DNA from: a bacterium
GTDB lineage: Bacteria; SAR324; XYD2-FULL-50-16
NCBI GenBank assembly: GCA_024275165.1
Contig: JAJRZQ010000029.1
Location: 1 to 64,000, forward strand
Length of the DNA stretch: 64,000 nt
Direction of reading: 5' to 3'
Shown here in pieces: positions 8,821-18,313 of the stretch. Position numbers and translations under genes: made by a program. The notes under the pieces were generated by a model. The model did no database searches. It was not told the DNA's origin and saw only the letters and a list, made by a program, of their open reading frames with translations. Numbering within the stretch: position 1 is the first letter of the stretch; each line of letters begins with the position of its first letter.

Positions 8821-9602
8821 GAAGCGATGCGGCTGGGCGCGGGAAGGCGTAGTTTTAAGAGCCTGCGTTCGTCGCTCTCTTCTACCGTGAACGAGATGTT
8901 GTCGATTTTAAAGCTCTCTGCTTTGCTGGGGATCTTGCCCAGCACATGGATGGTATAACCCCCAATGGTTTCAATTCCTTCTTTCTTAAAATCCACATGA
9001 AAGAGTTCGTTGAAGTCTTCTAAAGCGAAGTTCGCGTCCATGACGATAACTCCATCACCGACTTCTTCGTAGCTTGGGTCTGAGTCTTTATCAAATTCGT
9101 CGGGGATCACTCCCACCAGTTCTTCCAAAATATCAGAAAGGGTCAAGACTCCGTCTACCCCGCCGTATTCATCGACCACCAAAGCCATATGGGTATGGGC
9201 TTGACGGAAGTTCGCCATGATTTGATGGATCGGTTGGGAGTAGGAAACAAAAAGAGGTTTTCGCATCGCTTTGGAGACCGGTTGGCTCAAATTATCGCTT
9301 TCGGCAAAAGGAAAGAGGTCGATGGCGTGCAGGATGCCTACGATGTTGTCTTCTTTTTTGTCGTAAACGGGGAGGCGAGAATGACCGGATTGATGATGGA
9401 GTTTTAAGGCCTCTTTAATCTGCGCCTGGCAATGAATGCTGACGATTTTGGTACGGGGCTCCATGGCGTCGCTGGCCGTGGCAGAGAAGAAATTTTCCAG
9501 TTTGTCTAAGAGGGCTTGAGTTTCTACGCTGCTCTCGCCGCCTTGATGCTTGAATGAAGCCTTGAGTAGGTGGATCAGACTACTGCCCGATGGACTATCC
9601 AC
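8817..9602 (-). CDS. corC: CorC/HlyC-type CBS-domain protein
   Basis: A soluble 261-residue protein of the CorC/YbeX group. Two CBS domains (about residues 45-165, starting MEPRTKIVSIH) are followed by a CorC_HlyC domain (DGVIVMDANFALEDFNELF). Family members are linked to magnesium/cobalt efflux and to ribosome maturation. The start is GTG at 9602, supported by AGGAGG 3-4 nt upstream, and no ATG fits better. corC-lnt order and the 4-bp overlap match the ybeX-lnt arrangement of other proteobacteria. Confidence 0.9.
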   Translation of the reverse strand: MDSPSGSSLIHLLKASFKHQGGESSVETQALLDKLENFFSATASDAMEPRTKIVSIHCQAQIKEALKLHHQSGHSRLPVYDKKEDNIVGILHAIDLFPFAESDNLSQPVSKAMRKPLFVSYSQPIHQIMANFRQAHTHMALVVDEYGGVDGVLTLSDILEELVGVIPDEFDKDSDPSYEEVGDGVIVMDANFALEDFNELFHVDFKKEGIETIGGYTIHVLGKIPSKAESFKIDNISFTVEESDERRLLKLRLPAPSRIAS

Positions 9603-9794
9603 TTGCCTCCTGATAGGGTTGAAAAAACCTCTTTATAAAGAGGAGAAAATTAGTTGTATTATAGAATAAGAGATACAGAAATAACAAGGGGAAAAGCCTT
9701 GATTTTTGTAAATCTTGCTATTGCGTCGGGGGCTTGCTAATTTAAATCTGTTCCAGGCAGTTGCGCGTTTATTTTTTTGTTCTCCGCTACCTCC

Positions 9795-10610
9795 ATGCAG
9801 CAAGTCCTTGCCCAAGGGGCAAAATATATTAAAGAAGCCAAGGCCTTGATTCTGACCGCGGGGGCAGGGATGGGGGTGGATTCGGGGTTGCCTGATTTTC
9901 GCGGGGATCAAGGTTTTTGGAGGGCTTACCCGCTTTATCAGCAGTTGGGCCTAAGCTTTGTCGATGCCGCGAACCCCGCTCGGTTTGCGCAAGACCCGTC
10001 TTTTGCCTGGGGTTTTTACGGGCATCGCTTAGGGCTGTACCGGCAATGCCGTCCCCATGCCGGTTTTGCTTTGATTCTCCAATGGGCGGCCCGTTTTGGG
10101 CAAGAAATCTTTGTGGTCACCTCCAATGTCGATGGGCAATTTCAGCAGGCGGGCTATGATGAAGCCAAAATCTATGAGGTTCACGGCAGCATTCACCACC
10201 TACAATGTCTGCGCAACTGTCGGCCCGAAATTTGGGAAAATTCAGAAACCCCGGTAGTGGATTTAACCCAAATGAAAGCAAAAACCTATCCCTGTTGCAA
10301 GTTTTGCGGGCGAGTCGCGCGGCCCAATATCTTAATGTTTGGGGACGCCGCTTGGCAAGGCGCGCGCAGCGCGGCCCAAGAGACGAGATTTCATCAGTTT
10401 TTATCTAGGCATCAACCTCACTCTAGGCTGGTTATTGAAATCGGAGCGGGCCAGGCCGTGCCCACCATTCGTCGGCTCAGCCAAGGCTTAGGCCGCGAGG
10501 GGGCTAGGGTGATGCGGATTAATCCTCGAGAAGCGGAGATCACGGCCCCTCACTTGAGCCTTCCCCTAGGTGGGTTGGAGGGGCTGACCCGCCTAGACCA
10601 AGCTTTATGA
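9795..10610 (+). CDS. Sir2-family NAD-dependent protein deacylase
   Basis: A sirtuin of about 271 residues. The NAD-binding motif LTAGAGMGVDSGLPDFRG is near the N-terminus, FVVTSNVDGQF is in the core, and the catalytic His is residue 130 in YEVHGSIHHLQC. Cysteines in LQCLRNC and CCKFC could form the zinc site. The spacing of the first pair is unusual (CxxxC rather than CxxC). The frame opens at TTG 9777, but ATG 9795 gives a normal sirtuin N-terminus; neither has a clear Shine-Dalgarno. Its stop overlaps the next ATG (ATGA), so it is coupled to the unknown gene and to glgA. A role in acetylation control of glycogen synthesis is possible but not shown. Confidence 0.88.
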   Translation: MQQVLAQGAKYIKEAKALILTAGAGMGVDSGLPDFRGDQGFWRAYPLYQQLGLSFVDAANPARFAQDPSFAWGFYGHRLGLYRQCRPHAGFALILQWAARFGQEIFVVTSNVDGQFQQAGYDEAKIYEVHGSIHHLQCLRNCRPEIWENSETPVVDLTQMKAKTYPCCKFCGRVARPNILMFGDAAWQGARSAAQETRFHQFLSRHQPHSRLVIEIGAGQAVPTIRRLSQGLGREGARVMRINPREAEITAPHLSLPLGGLEGLTRLDQAL

Positions 10611-11164
10611 ACGATCCCTTGCGAGTATATAAAGACGGGCTGCTGGCCCTTGCCGGGCTGTTGGCGAAACTTTTGAAGGTCATGGGGCATTCCGACCCCA
10701 CCGCCAAAGCTAAGCAGGTCGAACTCTATCAAAAATATAAGGCGAACCTGAAGCTTTATGCGCAGTCGGCAAAAAATCGCTGGCCCTGGCAAGACCTGCT
10801 TCTCTACCTCAGAAACTTAGAGGGGGAGTTGGGGAGTGATTTTGAAGTGAAAGAAACGGTACGCAAAAAGCTGATCAAGGACTTAAGTGAACTCATGGTG
10901 CCGCCCGCGGAACTCCCGGAATTTAAAGAGGTCGCTCCGCCATTGAGGCCGAGATTTTCCAAAGCACAAAAAGAGGTCTTGCGGGCCGCAAAACAAAGGG
11001 TGGAAGCCGAGCAAGCGGCCTTTTCTCCTCCTCCCCCTTCCCCCCCCACCCTGCGCCAGACCCAGGGGACGGCCAGCCTGCTGCGTTTAATCCAAGCGAT
11101 CAATAAGGTGGGCCCCGATGCCATTGAGGCACAAATCAACAAACATTACAGGAAAAAGGAATGA
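10607..11164 (+). CDS. Hypothetical helical protein between sir2 and glgA
   Basis: A 185-residue soluble, charged protein with no motif I recognise. The first 90 residues look alpha-helical (GLLALAGLLAKLLKVMG, then a Lys/Gln-rich helix). A proline-rich linker follows near residues 138-147, and a short helical tail ends RKKE. It overlaps sir2 upstream and glgA downstream, each by 4 nt (ATGA), so all three are translationally coupled. That is the only functional clue. Confidence 0.8.
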   Translation: MNDPLRVYKDGLLALAGLLAKLLKVMGHSDPTAKAKQVELYQKYKANLKLYAQSAKNRWPWQDLLLYLRNLEGELGSDFEVKETVRKKLIKDLSELMVPPAELPEFKEVAPPLRPRFSKAQKEVLRAAKQRVEAEQAAFSPPPPSPPTLRQTQGTASLLRLIQAINKVGPDAIEAQINKHYRKKE

Positions 11165-12624
11165 GAATCTTAATTGCCGCTACTGAGGCGGTTCCCTATG
11201 TCAAGACCGGGGGGCTGGGCGATGTAGCGGGAACTTTAGCTCTCGAACTCGCCAAGGCGCGCCATGAAGTCGCCTTGGTGCTGCCCCTGCACCAAGCGAT
11301 TGTTCCCGTAAAATGGAAGTTGGAAATCGCCATGGACAGTCTGCGGGTCAAGATGGGGGACGCGGACCTCTATTGCCGGGTTTGGGCGCGTCAGGCCCTG
11401 GCTCATTGCAGGGTTTATTTCATTGAATATGACCGCTATTTTCATCGCGACCCCATTTATAATGACGGGAGCAAGGATTATTACGACAATGGCAGTCGTT
11501 TTGCTTTTTTCTCTAAAGCCTGTCTGGACTTGGCTCAAGCCTTGGATTTTCAACCTCAGGTCATTCAGGCCAACGATTGGCAAACCGCCTTGATCCCCTT
11601 TTATTTAAAGACTTGGAATTATGAGGGGTATTTTCGCAAAACAGCAAGTTTGCTCTCGATTCACAACATGGGTTATCAGGGCCACATGCCTGCCGAGATT
11701 TGTTCTTTCATGGGAATCCAGCGCTGGCAGTTTCGAGAATCCGAATTCGAGTCTTTTGGAGGGGTGAATTTTTTAAAGGGAGGGATTTTTTACGCGGATA
11801 AAATCTCTACGGTGAGCCCGACCTATGCCAAAGAAATCTTAGGCGAGCCCGGGGGAAGCGGATTAAGCCCCTATTTGCAACGGCGCAGCAATGATGTGGC
11901 GGGAATTTTAAACGGGATTGACCAAAAGGAATGGAACCCGAAAAAAGATAAACTGCTCCCTGCTCGTTACTCGGCGGAGGATTTAAGCGGCAAGGCCATC
12001 TGCAAGGCGGAACTGCAAAAAAAGTTCTTGTTGGAGGAAAAGGCAGACAAACCGATCTTCGGGCTCGTGGGACGATTGGCGGATCAAAAGGGGTTGGATC
12101 TCTTAAAAGAGATCATCCCAGAAATCATGCGCTGGGATTTGCAAATGGTTTTGATTGGCTCGGGAGACCCGGAGTTGGAACGCTTTTTTGGCGACCTCCC
12201 GAAGCATTATCCCGGGAAATTCGGCAGTTATATCGGTTTTGAGCCGAAATTAGCCCATCTAGTGGAGGCGGGGAGTGACTTTTTTGTCATGCCCAGCAGG
12301 TACGAGCCCTGCGGCCTCAATCAAATGTATAGCCTGATCTACGGCACCTTGCCCGTTGTAAGGGCGACCGGTGGTTTGGCCGATACGGTGGAGAACTTTC
12401 AACCCCAGGCCGGGCAGGGGACGGGTTTTGTCTTTCAGGATATTTCTTCAGCGGCCTTGCGGGATACCTTGGGTTGGGCCTTGCACACTTGGTATCACCA
12501 ACAAGACGAGATCGCGGCGATGCGGGTACGGGCGATGGAGCGGGATCACAGTTGGAAGAAGGCGGTGAAGGAATATGTCAAAGCCTATAAGGAGGCTCTA
12601 GTGCGCCGTGCTTTGTGGAAGTAG
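11161..12624 (+). CDS. glgA: Glycogen synthase (ADP-glucose type)
   Basis: A GT5 glucosyltransferase of 487 residues that elongates alpha-1,4-glucan from ADP-glucose in the cytoplasm. The N-terminal KTGGLGDV motif (Lys15) binds the nucleotide sugar. The GT5 signatures QANDWQTALIPFYL, NMGYQGHMP and KGGIFYADKISTVSPTYA are present. The C-terminal GT1-like fold contains LVGRLADQKGLDL and PSRYEPCGLNQMYSLIYGTLPVVRATGGLADTV. The length is normal for the family. The start overlaps the upstream gene by ATGA. No other glg gene is in the window. Confidence 0.95.
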   Translation: MRILIAATEAVPYVKTGGLGDVAGTLALELAKARHEVALVLPLHQAIVPVKWKLEIAMDSLRVKMGDADLYCRVWARQALAHCRVYFIEYDRYFHRDPIYNDGSKDYYDNGSRFAFFSKACLDLAQALDFQPQVIQANDWQTALIPFYLKTWNYEGYFRKTASLLSIHNMGYQGHMPAEICSFMGIQRWQFRESEFESFGGVNFLKGGIFYADKISTVSPTYAKEILGEPGGSGLSPYLQRRSNDVAGILNGIDQKEWNPKKDKLLPARYSAEDLSGKAICKAELQKKFLLEEKADKPIFGLVGRLADQKGLDLLKEIIPEIMRWDLQMVLIGSGDPELERFFGDLPKHYPGKFGSYIGFEPKLAHLVEAGSDFFVMPSRYEPCGLNQMYSLIYGTLPVVRATGGLADTVENFQPQAGQGTGFVFQDISSAALRDTLGWALHTWYHQQDEIAAMRVRAMERDHSWKKAVKEYVKAYKEALVRRALWK

Positions 12625-12669
12625 GGCAAAAAAAGGCTTGCCTGAAACGGAGAGGGGATGGAGGGCAGC

Positions 12670-13782
12670 TTACTTCTCATAGCGTCGCATTCTTACATTT
12701 AAGATTAAACCGATGCCAATCATGTGACTGATCATTGCCGAACCGCCATAGCTCATAAAGGGTAAAGGCATCCCTACAATGGGCATGAGGCCCAGCACCA
12801 TAGCGATATTGATGGTGATTTGACTGGCTAAGATAGCGGTCACTCCATAGGTTAAAATCGTGCCGGAGCGGTCCTTGGTTTGCCCGACAAAGCGCAAACA
12901 CCAAAAAATCAGGATCAGGTACAGGGTCACTAAAATAACCCCGCCGATAAAACCCCATTCCTCGGTAAAAACCGAAAAAATAAAATCCGTATGTCGGGCC
13001 GGCAAAAAGTTGAGCTGCGCCTGCGTTCCCTGTAAAAACCCCTTGCCCCAAATCCCGCCTGAGCCAATGGCGATTTTCGACTGAATGATGTGATACCCCT
13101 TGCCTAAAGGGTCGGACTCGGGGTTGATCAGGGTTAAAATCCGGTTTTTTTGATAGGGCTTTAAAATAAAATACCAAGCAAAGGGCGCGCTCACCAAAGC
13201 GAGCCCTAAGGAAGCCCAAACCACCTTCATTCGCAAGCCCGCCAAAACAATAATCGGGACGGCCACAATCAGTAAAACCCCGGCCGTACCCAGGTCCGGT
13301 TGCTTGAGGATTAAAATAAAGGGCACCAAGACCAGGGTCAAGGGCCAAAAGAGATCCTTAAAACCCAAATCCCCGATCCGCCTGGAATCACGAAAGTGAT
13401 TGGCTAGGGCTAAGACCAAAGAAAACTTAACGAACTCCGAAGGCTGCAAGAAAAATGGTCCCAGCTTAAGCCAGCGGCTCACCTTGGAGCCCGGGCCACC
13501 GGTGCCGTAAAAGAGCACGAGCAGCAAAAGCACAATCAGCACCAGATGCACCCAGGGGGCAAGGCGCAACATGAGTTTGTAGTCCACCAACACGGTCGCC
13601 GTAATGACCAGCAAGCCAAAGAAAAACCAAAGAATTTGTTTTTGAAAGTAGAGGGTATCGGTGCCGTAGCTTGCAGAGGCGGAGTAGATCGCCACAAACC
13701 CGATCACGCTGATTATCGTGACTAAAGCCAACAAGGCCCAATCAATATTCGCGATCAGTCTAGGATTGAGCAGCATGGCCAT
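12670..13782 (-). CDS. rodA: Peptidoglycan glycosyltransferase RodA
   Basis: A SEDS-family integral membrane protein of 370 residues with about 10 transmembrane segments. It polymerises lipid II for the elongasome in partnership with PBP2. Family features are GSKVSRWLKLGPFFLQPSEFVKF, KQPDLGTAG and FIFSVFTEEWGFIGG, ending with MPLPFMSYGGSAMISHMIGIGLI. It overlaps the 3' end of rfaE2 by 23 nt and probably forms an operon with it. mrdA (PBP2) and mreBCD are not in the window. Confidence 0.94.
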   Translation of the reverse strand: MAMLLNPRLIANIDWALLALVTIISVIGFVAIYSASASYGTDTLYFQKQILWFFFGLLVITATVLVDYKLMLRLAPWVHLVLIVLLLLVLFYGTGGPGSKVSRWLKLGPFFLQPSEFVKFSLVLALANHFRDSRRIGDLGFKDLFWPLTLVLVPFILILKQPDLGTAGVLLIVAVPIIVLAGLRMKVVWASLGLALVSAPFAWYFILKPYQKNRILTLINPESDPLGKGYHIIQSKIAIGSGGIWGKGFLQGTQAQLNFLPARHTDFIFSVFTEEWGFIGGVILVTLYLILIFWCLRFVGQTKDRSGTILTYGVTAILASQITINIAMVLGLMPIVGMPLPFMSYGGSAMISHMIGIGLILNVRMRRYEK

Positions 13783-14266
13783 ATCTTTGTACTATTCTTT
13801 CGATCAAATTACTGGTAGAGCGCTCGGGGATTAGGGGGATCGTAAATACTCGGCCTTTTTTGGCCTCCACCACCTCTCGCCCGACAATGGATTCCAGTGG
13901 CCAGTCGCCCCCCTTGACCAGTAAGTCGGGTCGCAGGCGGGTGATCAAGTTGAGGGGAGTATCTTCTTCAAAGGGGATCACAAAATCAACAAACCAAAAG
14001 TTAGCCAGCATCTCCATTCGTTCCTCTAAGGGGACTAAAGGCCGCTTTGGCCCCTTGAGCCGTTGAATGGAAGCATCGGAGTTCACCCCGATAATCAGCA
14101 GGTCCCCTGCTCTACGGGCAGCGGTGAGGTAGCGAGTGTGCCCGATATGCATCAAGTCGAAGCAACCATTGGTAAAGACCGCTTTTTTGCCTTCTTGTTG
14201 CAGGGTTTGAAGCTTTAAGGCGAGGTCGGCTAAAGCAAGGAGCTTGGTTTTTAAAAGGGGGTCCAT
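13760..14266 (-). CDS. rfaE2: D-glycero-beta-D-manno-heptose 1-phosphate adenylyltransferase
   Basis: A 168-residue nucleotidyltransferase that makes ADP-heptose for LPS core. It has the class I HxGH-type motif in FTNGCFDLMHIGHTRYL and the late motif ERSTSNLIERIV. LLVKGGDWPLESIVG matches the family. It is the stand-alone C-terminal (RfaE2) form rather than the bifunctional HldE of E. coli, so a separate heptose kinase must lie elsewhere. ATG 14266 leads, and the gene is cotranscribed with rodA by overlap. Its presence supports a Gram-negative envelope. Confidence 0.92.
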   Translation of the reverse strand: MDPLLKTKLLALADLALKLQTLQQEGKKAVFTNGCFDLMHIGHTRYLTAARRAGDLLIIGVNSDASIQRLKGPKRPLVPLEERMEMLANFWFVDFVIPFEEDTPLNLITRLRPDLLVKGGDWPLESIVGREVVEAKKGRVFTIPLIPERSTSNLIERIVQRYGHAAQS

Positions 14267-14388
14267 AGGTTTTGCCTGCCCCTCGCGGAAGGGATTTTCA
14301 ATGGATTTTTCTGAGTTGATCAGCTAGTTTGGAGTTTGGTACAAAGCAAGCGCCCTGTCAACGCGGGGGCATTTTTCTATGGGAGAGC

Positions 14389-15654
14389 ATGTCAAGGGTA
14401 CTGACATTATACAATTACACCGCTCATGGAGCGGGTCAAGTCGCCCAACTTGAAGGGAAGGATCTCGTTGCAAAGGAGTTGGCTCTCACCGAACACCTGC
14501 GCAATCATCCCGACGACTTTGCGTTATCCTTAGACCTCTTTCATCACCTCATGGTTCACTTAATCCAGCAACGCCAAGAGGGGGAAACCACAACCCAAAT
14601 CCAGTTGCGAGGTGAGGTTTTAGATAAATTGCTGCAAATTATGCAGAGCCAAAACCAGTTTTTTGGCTATAATTCAGGGAGTGAGTTTTTTCAAGTCATT
14701 GATGAGTGGAGGCCACCGCTTTTTGCCCAAGAAACGGCATTGATCAAAGCAATCGGGAGTTATTTCCCGCCGCGCCAACCTGAAAAGGAAGAGGGGTACG
14801 ATTTCCCCGAAAGCTATAACGAACAGGTCGACGCGGACTTGCAACAAACGGCGAATCGTTGTGAAATGGCCTTTACGGAGATTTTAGAGGTTTTGCCGGT
14901 CATGCAGAAGTCGTTTCGGATTAAAGAGCAGTTCCATGCCGGGGACTTGAGTTTGACCCAAGCCGATTTGGAGACGGCCAAGGTGACCTTTGAGGAATAT
15001 CGCACCCAGTACCAAAAATACGCCAAGGAAATCGCTTCGGGCATGCCCTTTGTTCATGGCTGTTTCCAGCATTATCAAGACAACCTCAAGGTACATGGGA
15101 TTTACAATCAATACTTGGCTAAGCTCTTGTCGAGTCGAGAAGCGCGCTACCCCGTAGAAGGGTATGTACTGCGCCTGGCCAAGGCCTCTTTTGTCTTTGA
15201 AGAGCCGAGCTTTACGGTAGATAAAGAAGAAGAATACCGAGGCATCACCGTAGAGCAAAAACGAGAAGAGTTTCGTAAGGCAACCCAGGTCGTCACCAAC
15301 CGCTTAGAGAGCCGATACAAAAAGCGCAAGCTGATGGCGGCTTTGCAAAGCGGAACCCCGCCTTATAAAATCTTAAAAAAGGTGATCCAGCTCTGCGAAA
15401 CCGATCCCGATGACATTAAAACCCATATCTTTGCCGCCCGCATGCTGGCAGAGCAGGGGAAATCCATGACCAATCCGGCAAAACGAATTGAATATCGTGA
15501 GCGGGCCTTGGCCCATTGTCAAGAAGCCTTTATCCGGATTGATACCTATTTGGATATACAGGGCCTGCAAGATTTGCAAGAGCGGGATCGGGTTCGGGTT
15601 GGTTTTGTCAAGACCATCTCTGGGGTCAGAAATCCTTTGATTCGAGGGAGCTGA
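14389..15654 (+). CDS. Hypothetical helical cytoplasmic protein
   Basis: A 421-residue protein with no recognised family. It is mostly alpha-helical with many Gln, Glu and Lys residues. No signal peptide or transmembrane segment is visible. The C-terminal third (about residues 315-400) has TPR-like helices: VIQLCETDPDDIKTHIFAARMLAEQGK and ERALAHCQEAFIRID. The frame is open from a TTG at 14329, but ATG 14389 is preceded by GGGAG and is the better start. It ends 3 nt before yjbQ, suggesting an operon. Its divergent neighbour is rfaE2. Confidence 0.8.
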   Translation: MSRVLTLYNYTAHGAGQVAQLEGKDLVAKELALTEHLRNHPDDFALSLDLFHHLMVHLIQQRQEGETTTQIQLRGEVLDKLLQIMQSQNQFFGYNSGSEFFQVIDEWRPPLFAQETALIKAIGSYFPPRQPEKEEGYDFPESYNEQVDADLQQTANRCEMAFTEILEVLPVMQKSFRIKEQFHAGDLSLTQADLETAKVTFEEYRTQYQKYAKEIASGMPFVHGCFQHYQDNLKVHGIYNQYLAKLLSSREARYPVEGYVLRLAKASFVFEEPSFTVDKEEEYRGITVEQKREEFRKATQVVTNRLESRYKKRKLMAALQSGTPPYKILKKVIQLCETDPDDIKTHIFAARMLAEQGKSMTNPAKRIEYRERALAHCQEAFIRIDTYLDIQGLQDLQERDRVRVGFVKTISGVRNPLIRGS

Positions 15655-15657
15655 TGG

Positions 15658-16077
15658 ATGAAAAGTTATCGTAAGGAGCTTTGGTTTTCCACGCTGAAGC
15701 GGATGGAATTGATCAACATCACCCAAGAAGTGCGGCAGTGCCTAAGGGACTCGGAGATCACCGAAGGGCTTTGTTTGGTCAACGCGATGCACATTACGGC
15801 CTCAGTCTTTATCAATGACGATGAGCCCGGTTTGCATCAAGACTATCAAAAATGGTTAGAAACCCTAGCCCCCCACGAACCCTTAAGCCTCTACCAGCAC
15901 AACCGCACGGGGGAAGACAACGGAGATGCCCATCACAAGCGGCAAATCATGGGTAGAGAGGTTGTGGTGGCCGTTAGTGACGGTCAGCTTGATTTCGGCC
16001 CCTGGGAGCAAATTTTTTACGGTGAATTTGACGGGAGGCGCAAAAAGCGCGTCTTGGTAAAGATCATTGGGGAATAA
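15658..16077 (+). CDS. yjbQ: YjbQ family (UPF0047) protein
   Basis: A small cytoplasmic protein of 139 residues. Signatures are [40 protein letters not shown] and [25 protein letters not shown], with the conserved His residues that line the family's active site. E. coli YjbQ has weak thiamine-phosphate synthase activity, and the physiological role is unsettled. It starts 3 nt after the upstream hypothetical gene and is followed by a strong terminator. Confidence 0.92.
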   Translation: MKSYRKELWFSTLKRMELINITQEVRQCLRDSEITEGLCLVNAMHITASVFINDDEPGLHQDYQKWLETLAPHEPLSLYQHNRTGEDNGDAHHKRQIMGREVVVAVSDGQLDFGPWEQIFYGEFDGRRKKRVLVKIIGE

Positions 16078-16090
16078 GGTCCTTTTTTTA

Positions 16091-16129
16091 CCCTTCTGGC
16101 CCTGTTGGGGCGGTAGAAGGGTTTTTTTT
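16091..16129 (+). terminator. Intrinsic terminator after yjbQ
   Basis: CCCTTCT (16091-16097) pairs with AGAAGGG (16115-16121), and an inner stem of CCC with GGG closes part of the loop. Eight T residues follow (16122-16129). It ends the transcript of the hypothetical gene and yjbQ. Confidence 0.85.
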
Positions 16130-16408
16130 GTCTTTTTTTAATTTGCAAGTTTATCCTAGAAAAAATATCATATATTTAAGATAAATCAGCTTGCCGTACT
16201 TCGTTTGACGCAGGCTCTTGAGCTAACGCCTTTTTTCACAGGGCGAGCTCAGCTTTATTTTTGGGGCAATCGGGTTCAAGCGTTCTCCCTTTGCCGTTTT
16301 TGGTCAGTCTCTGGTCTCAAGGGGAGGGACGGATCGTTTTGACTCGCAAAAACAAGTTTCCTCCTGGGCCGAACACGACAACCCTCTAAGTTTACCGGGT
16401 ACTCCCCC
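16130..16408. other. Intergenic region upstream of the CHASE sensor
   Basis: This 279-bp gap begins AT-rich (to about 16190) and continues with mixed composition. I found no RNA gene, convincing coding frame or clear promoter hexamers. It presumably holds the promoter of the phosphorelay genes at 16409-23657. Confidence 0.4.
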
Positions 16409-18289
16409 ATGCAGTTGGAAAACGATAAATTGTTGAAGGCCATTCCTTGGGTTTTATTGGTGGTGCTGGGGCTCGGCGCGTTGGGGGTCGCCTGGTCGAA
16501 CATGATGCGCGAGGAACAAACCCGCCTCGACAACGAAACCTTAATCTTAGAAAGCGCTTTTAACCACAATTTCACCGCCCTGTTGGAAGTCAGTCCTTAT
16601 TTAGATTCCCTTTTTGCCGCCTCTCAAGCGGTCACTGCCGAGGAGTTTCATATCTTTGCTCAGCCCTTGTTGAATCGCATGCCTTTTTTAAAAAGCATCG
16701 CCTACCTCCCCAGGGTGCGGTCTAACGAAGTCGAGGCTTTCACCCGGGGGATGCGCTCGCAAGGTTTTCTTCACGATGGGTTGAATCAACCCACCCCGGG
16801 GGATGTGTTTCCCGTAAAGTATATTGAGCCTCTGAGCGATGAATGGACCCAAACCTTAGGTTACAACTACTTCGCCCATACCGAATTTCGCCAAAAGGCG
16901 ATGCAGGCGATTGAAGGCGCCACTCCGCTTTGGTTGCAAAAAGGTCTGGTTTGTTGCCCAAAGCCTGCTTACTCCATGGTGGTGCAAGCCGGTTACGCCG
17001 GCAAAGGCAATCCAGTCGATCCCCAAAAGCTTACTCCTAAGCAACGGCGGGAAACAGTGAATGCCTTATATATTTTGTCTTTTGATGAAAACCAACTGAT
17101 CCAGCCAAAATATACCCCTCAAAACCTAGAATTGAAGATTGAGGTTTTTAGGCATCAGGCCAAGGCACAGGGGCACCCGTTACTTTCTGTTTCTGTGCCA
17201 ACAAAGCAATGGCGGCTTCCCTGGGGCCAAATCGAGAGCGTGGTTTGGGTTGACGGGTCAGAGCAGGATTTTCGTATTTCAGCTCAGAGGTCGCTTCCCC
17301 TAGCCGAGGTTCATTTTGGCGAATTTTTGTTGGCTCTAGGGGTTGCCGCCCTCTTGGTGATCTTAGGGACTTTTTTGCTCCGCGCCCAACAGCGCTATAA
17401 AGAATTTCTTTTGGCGAGAAACAAAGAGATCGAAATTCAGGTGAGCGAGCAAACAGGGAGCTTGGCCAATCGAACCATTGCCTTGCAGGCGACCAACCAG
17501 CAATTGTTGGAAACCGAAGCGGAGCTGTTTAAATCCAAACGCATGGTCGAGATGGTTTTAGACAGTATTCCCGTGCGGGTTTATTGGAAGGATACCAACC
17601 TAAAGTATTTAGGGGCCAATCGCCTTTTTGCTCAAGACGCCGGGGTAGCGTCTCCCAGCGACTTAATCGGCAAAAGTGATTTTGATCTTGTCTGGAAGGC
17701 CTACGCGGAGAGCTACGCTAAAAGGGATCAAGAGGTGATGGAGAGCAAAAGGCCTCGCTTGAATTACATTGAACCCCAAATTAGCGAGCAAGGAAGAGAG
17801 TCCTGGTTGGAAATGAGTCAGATTCCCTTAACTTCGGCAGAGGGAGAGGTGGTTGGAATTTTGGGGGTGTATACAGAGATTACGGAACGAATTTTGGCCC
17901 AAAGGGCCTTGCAAGAGCATACCACCAACCTAAATCAAGTGCAGTCCATGGCTCATGTGGGGAACTGGACCTGGGACATTGCAACGGGGGAGGTCCAATG
18001 GTCCGATGAGATTTTTCGCATCTTTGGTTTTGAGCCCGGGGCCTTTACCCCGAGTTACGAGCGTTTTTTGCAGGCAATTCCCGTAGCGGATCAGCATTTG
18101 GTCAAAGAGGGGATTGAGCAGGCTTTAAAGCAAAACCAAGAATACGCGGTGAATCATCGGATTATACGCCCTAATGGCGAGACGCGTCATCTTTTTGAAA
18201 AAGGAGAGGTGTTTTTTGCTTCAGAAGGGAAGCCTTTGCGGATGCGGGGCTTTATTCAAGACATTACCGAGCATAAGCTGGCAGAATAA
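16409..18289 (+). CDS. CHASE-PAS-PAS sensor half of a split hybrid kinase
   Basis: Sensory N-terminal part, 626 residues. TM1 (about 10-30) and TM2 (about 306-326) flank a periplasmic CHASE domain (FAQPLLNRMPFLKSIAYLPRV). A coiled coil and two PAS domains follow (about 380-500 and 510-625). The frame ends at TAA 18287-18289 after DITEHKLAE, exactly where a PAS C-cap normally runs on into a linker. The same frame continues after the stop as [14 protein letters not shown], into the GAF-kinase gene. No frameshift is needed to join them. Without the second half this product has no kinase domain. It is best read as one gene with a nonsense codon, although two separately translated subunits cannot be excluded. 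Confidence 0.85.
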   Translation: MQLENDKLLKAIPWVLLVVLGLGALGVAWSNMMREEQTRLDNETLILESAFNHNFTALLEVSPYLDSLFAASQAVTAEEFHIFAQPLLNRMPFLKSIAYLPRVRSNEVEAFTRGMRSQGFLHDGLNQPTPGDVFPVKYIEPLSDEWTQTLGYNYFAHTEFRQKAMQAIEGATPLWLQKGLVCCPKPAYSMVVQAGYAGKGNPVDPQKLTPKQRRETVNALYILSFDENQLIQPKYTPQNLELKIEVFRHQAKAQGHPLLSVSVPTKQWRLPWGQIESVVWVDGSEQDFRISAQRSLPLAEVHFGEFLLALGVAALLVILGTFLLRAQQRYKEFLLARNKEIEIQVSEQTGSLANRTIALQATNQQLLETEAELFKSKRMVEMVLDSIPVRVYWKDTNLKYLGANRLFAQDAGVASPSDLIGKSDFDLVWKAYAESYAKRDQEVMESKRPRLNYIEPQISEQGRESWLEMSQIPLTSAEGEVVGILGVYTEITERILAQRALQEHTTNLNQVQSMAHVGNWTWDIATGEVQWSDEIFRIFGFEPGAFTPSYERFLQAIPVADQHLVKEGIEQALKQNQEYAVNHRIIRPNGETRHLFEKGEVFFASEGKPLRMRGFIQDITEHKLAE

Positions 18290-18313
18290 AAAAAAGAGCG
18301 CATCAACGAGGGG

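Noticed and set aside
12677-13348. 223-codon frame on the minus strand inside rodA
   Set aside because: It is a shadow frame of rodA, which has full SEDS signatures; the shadow has no recognisable motif.
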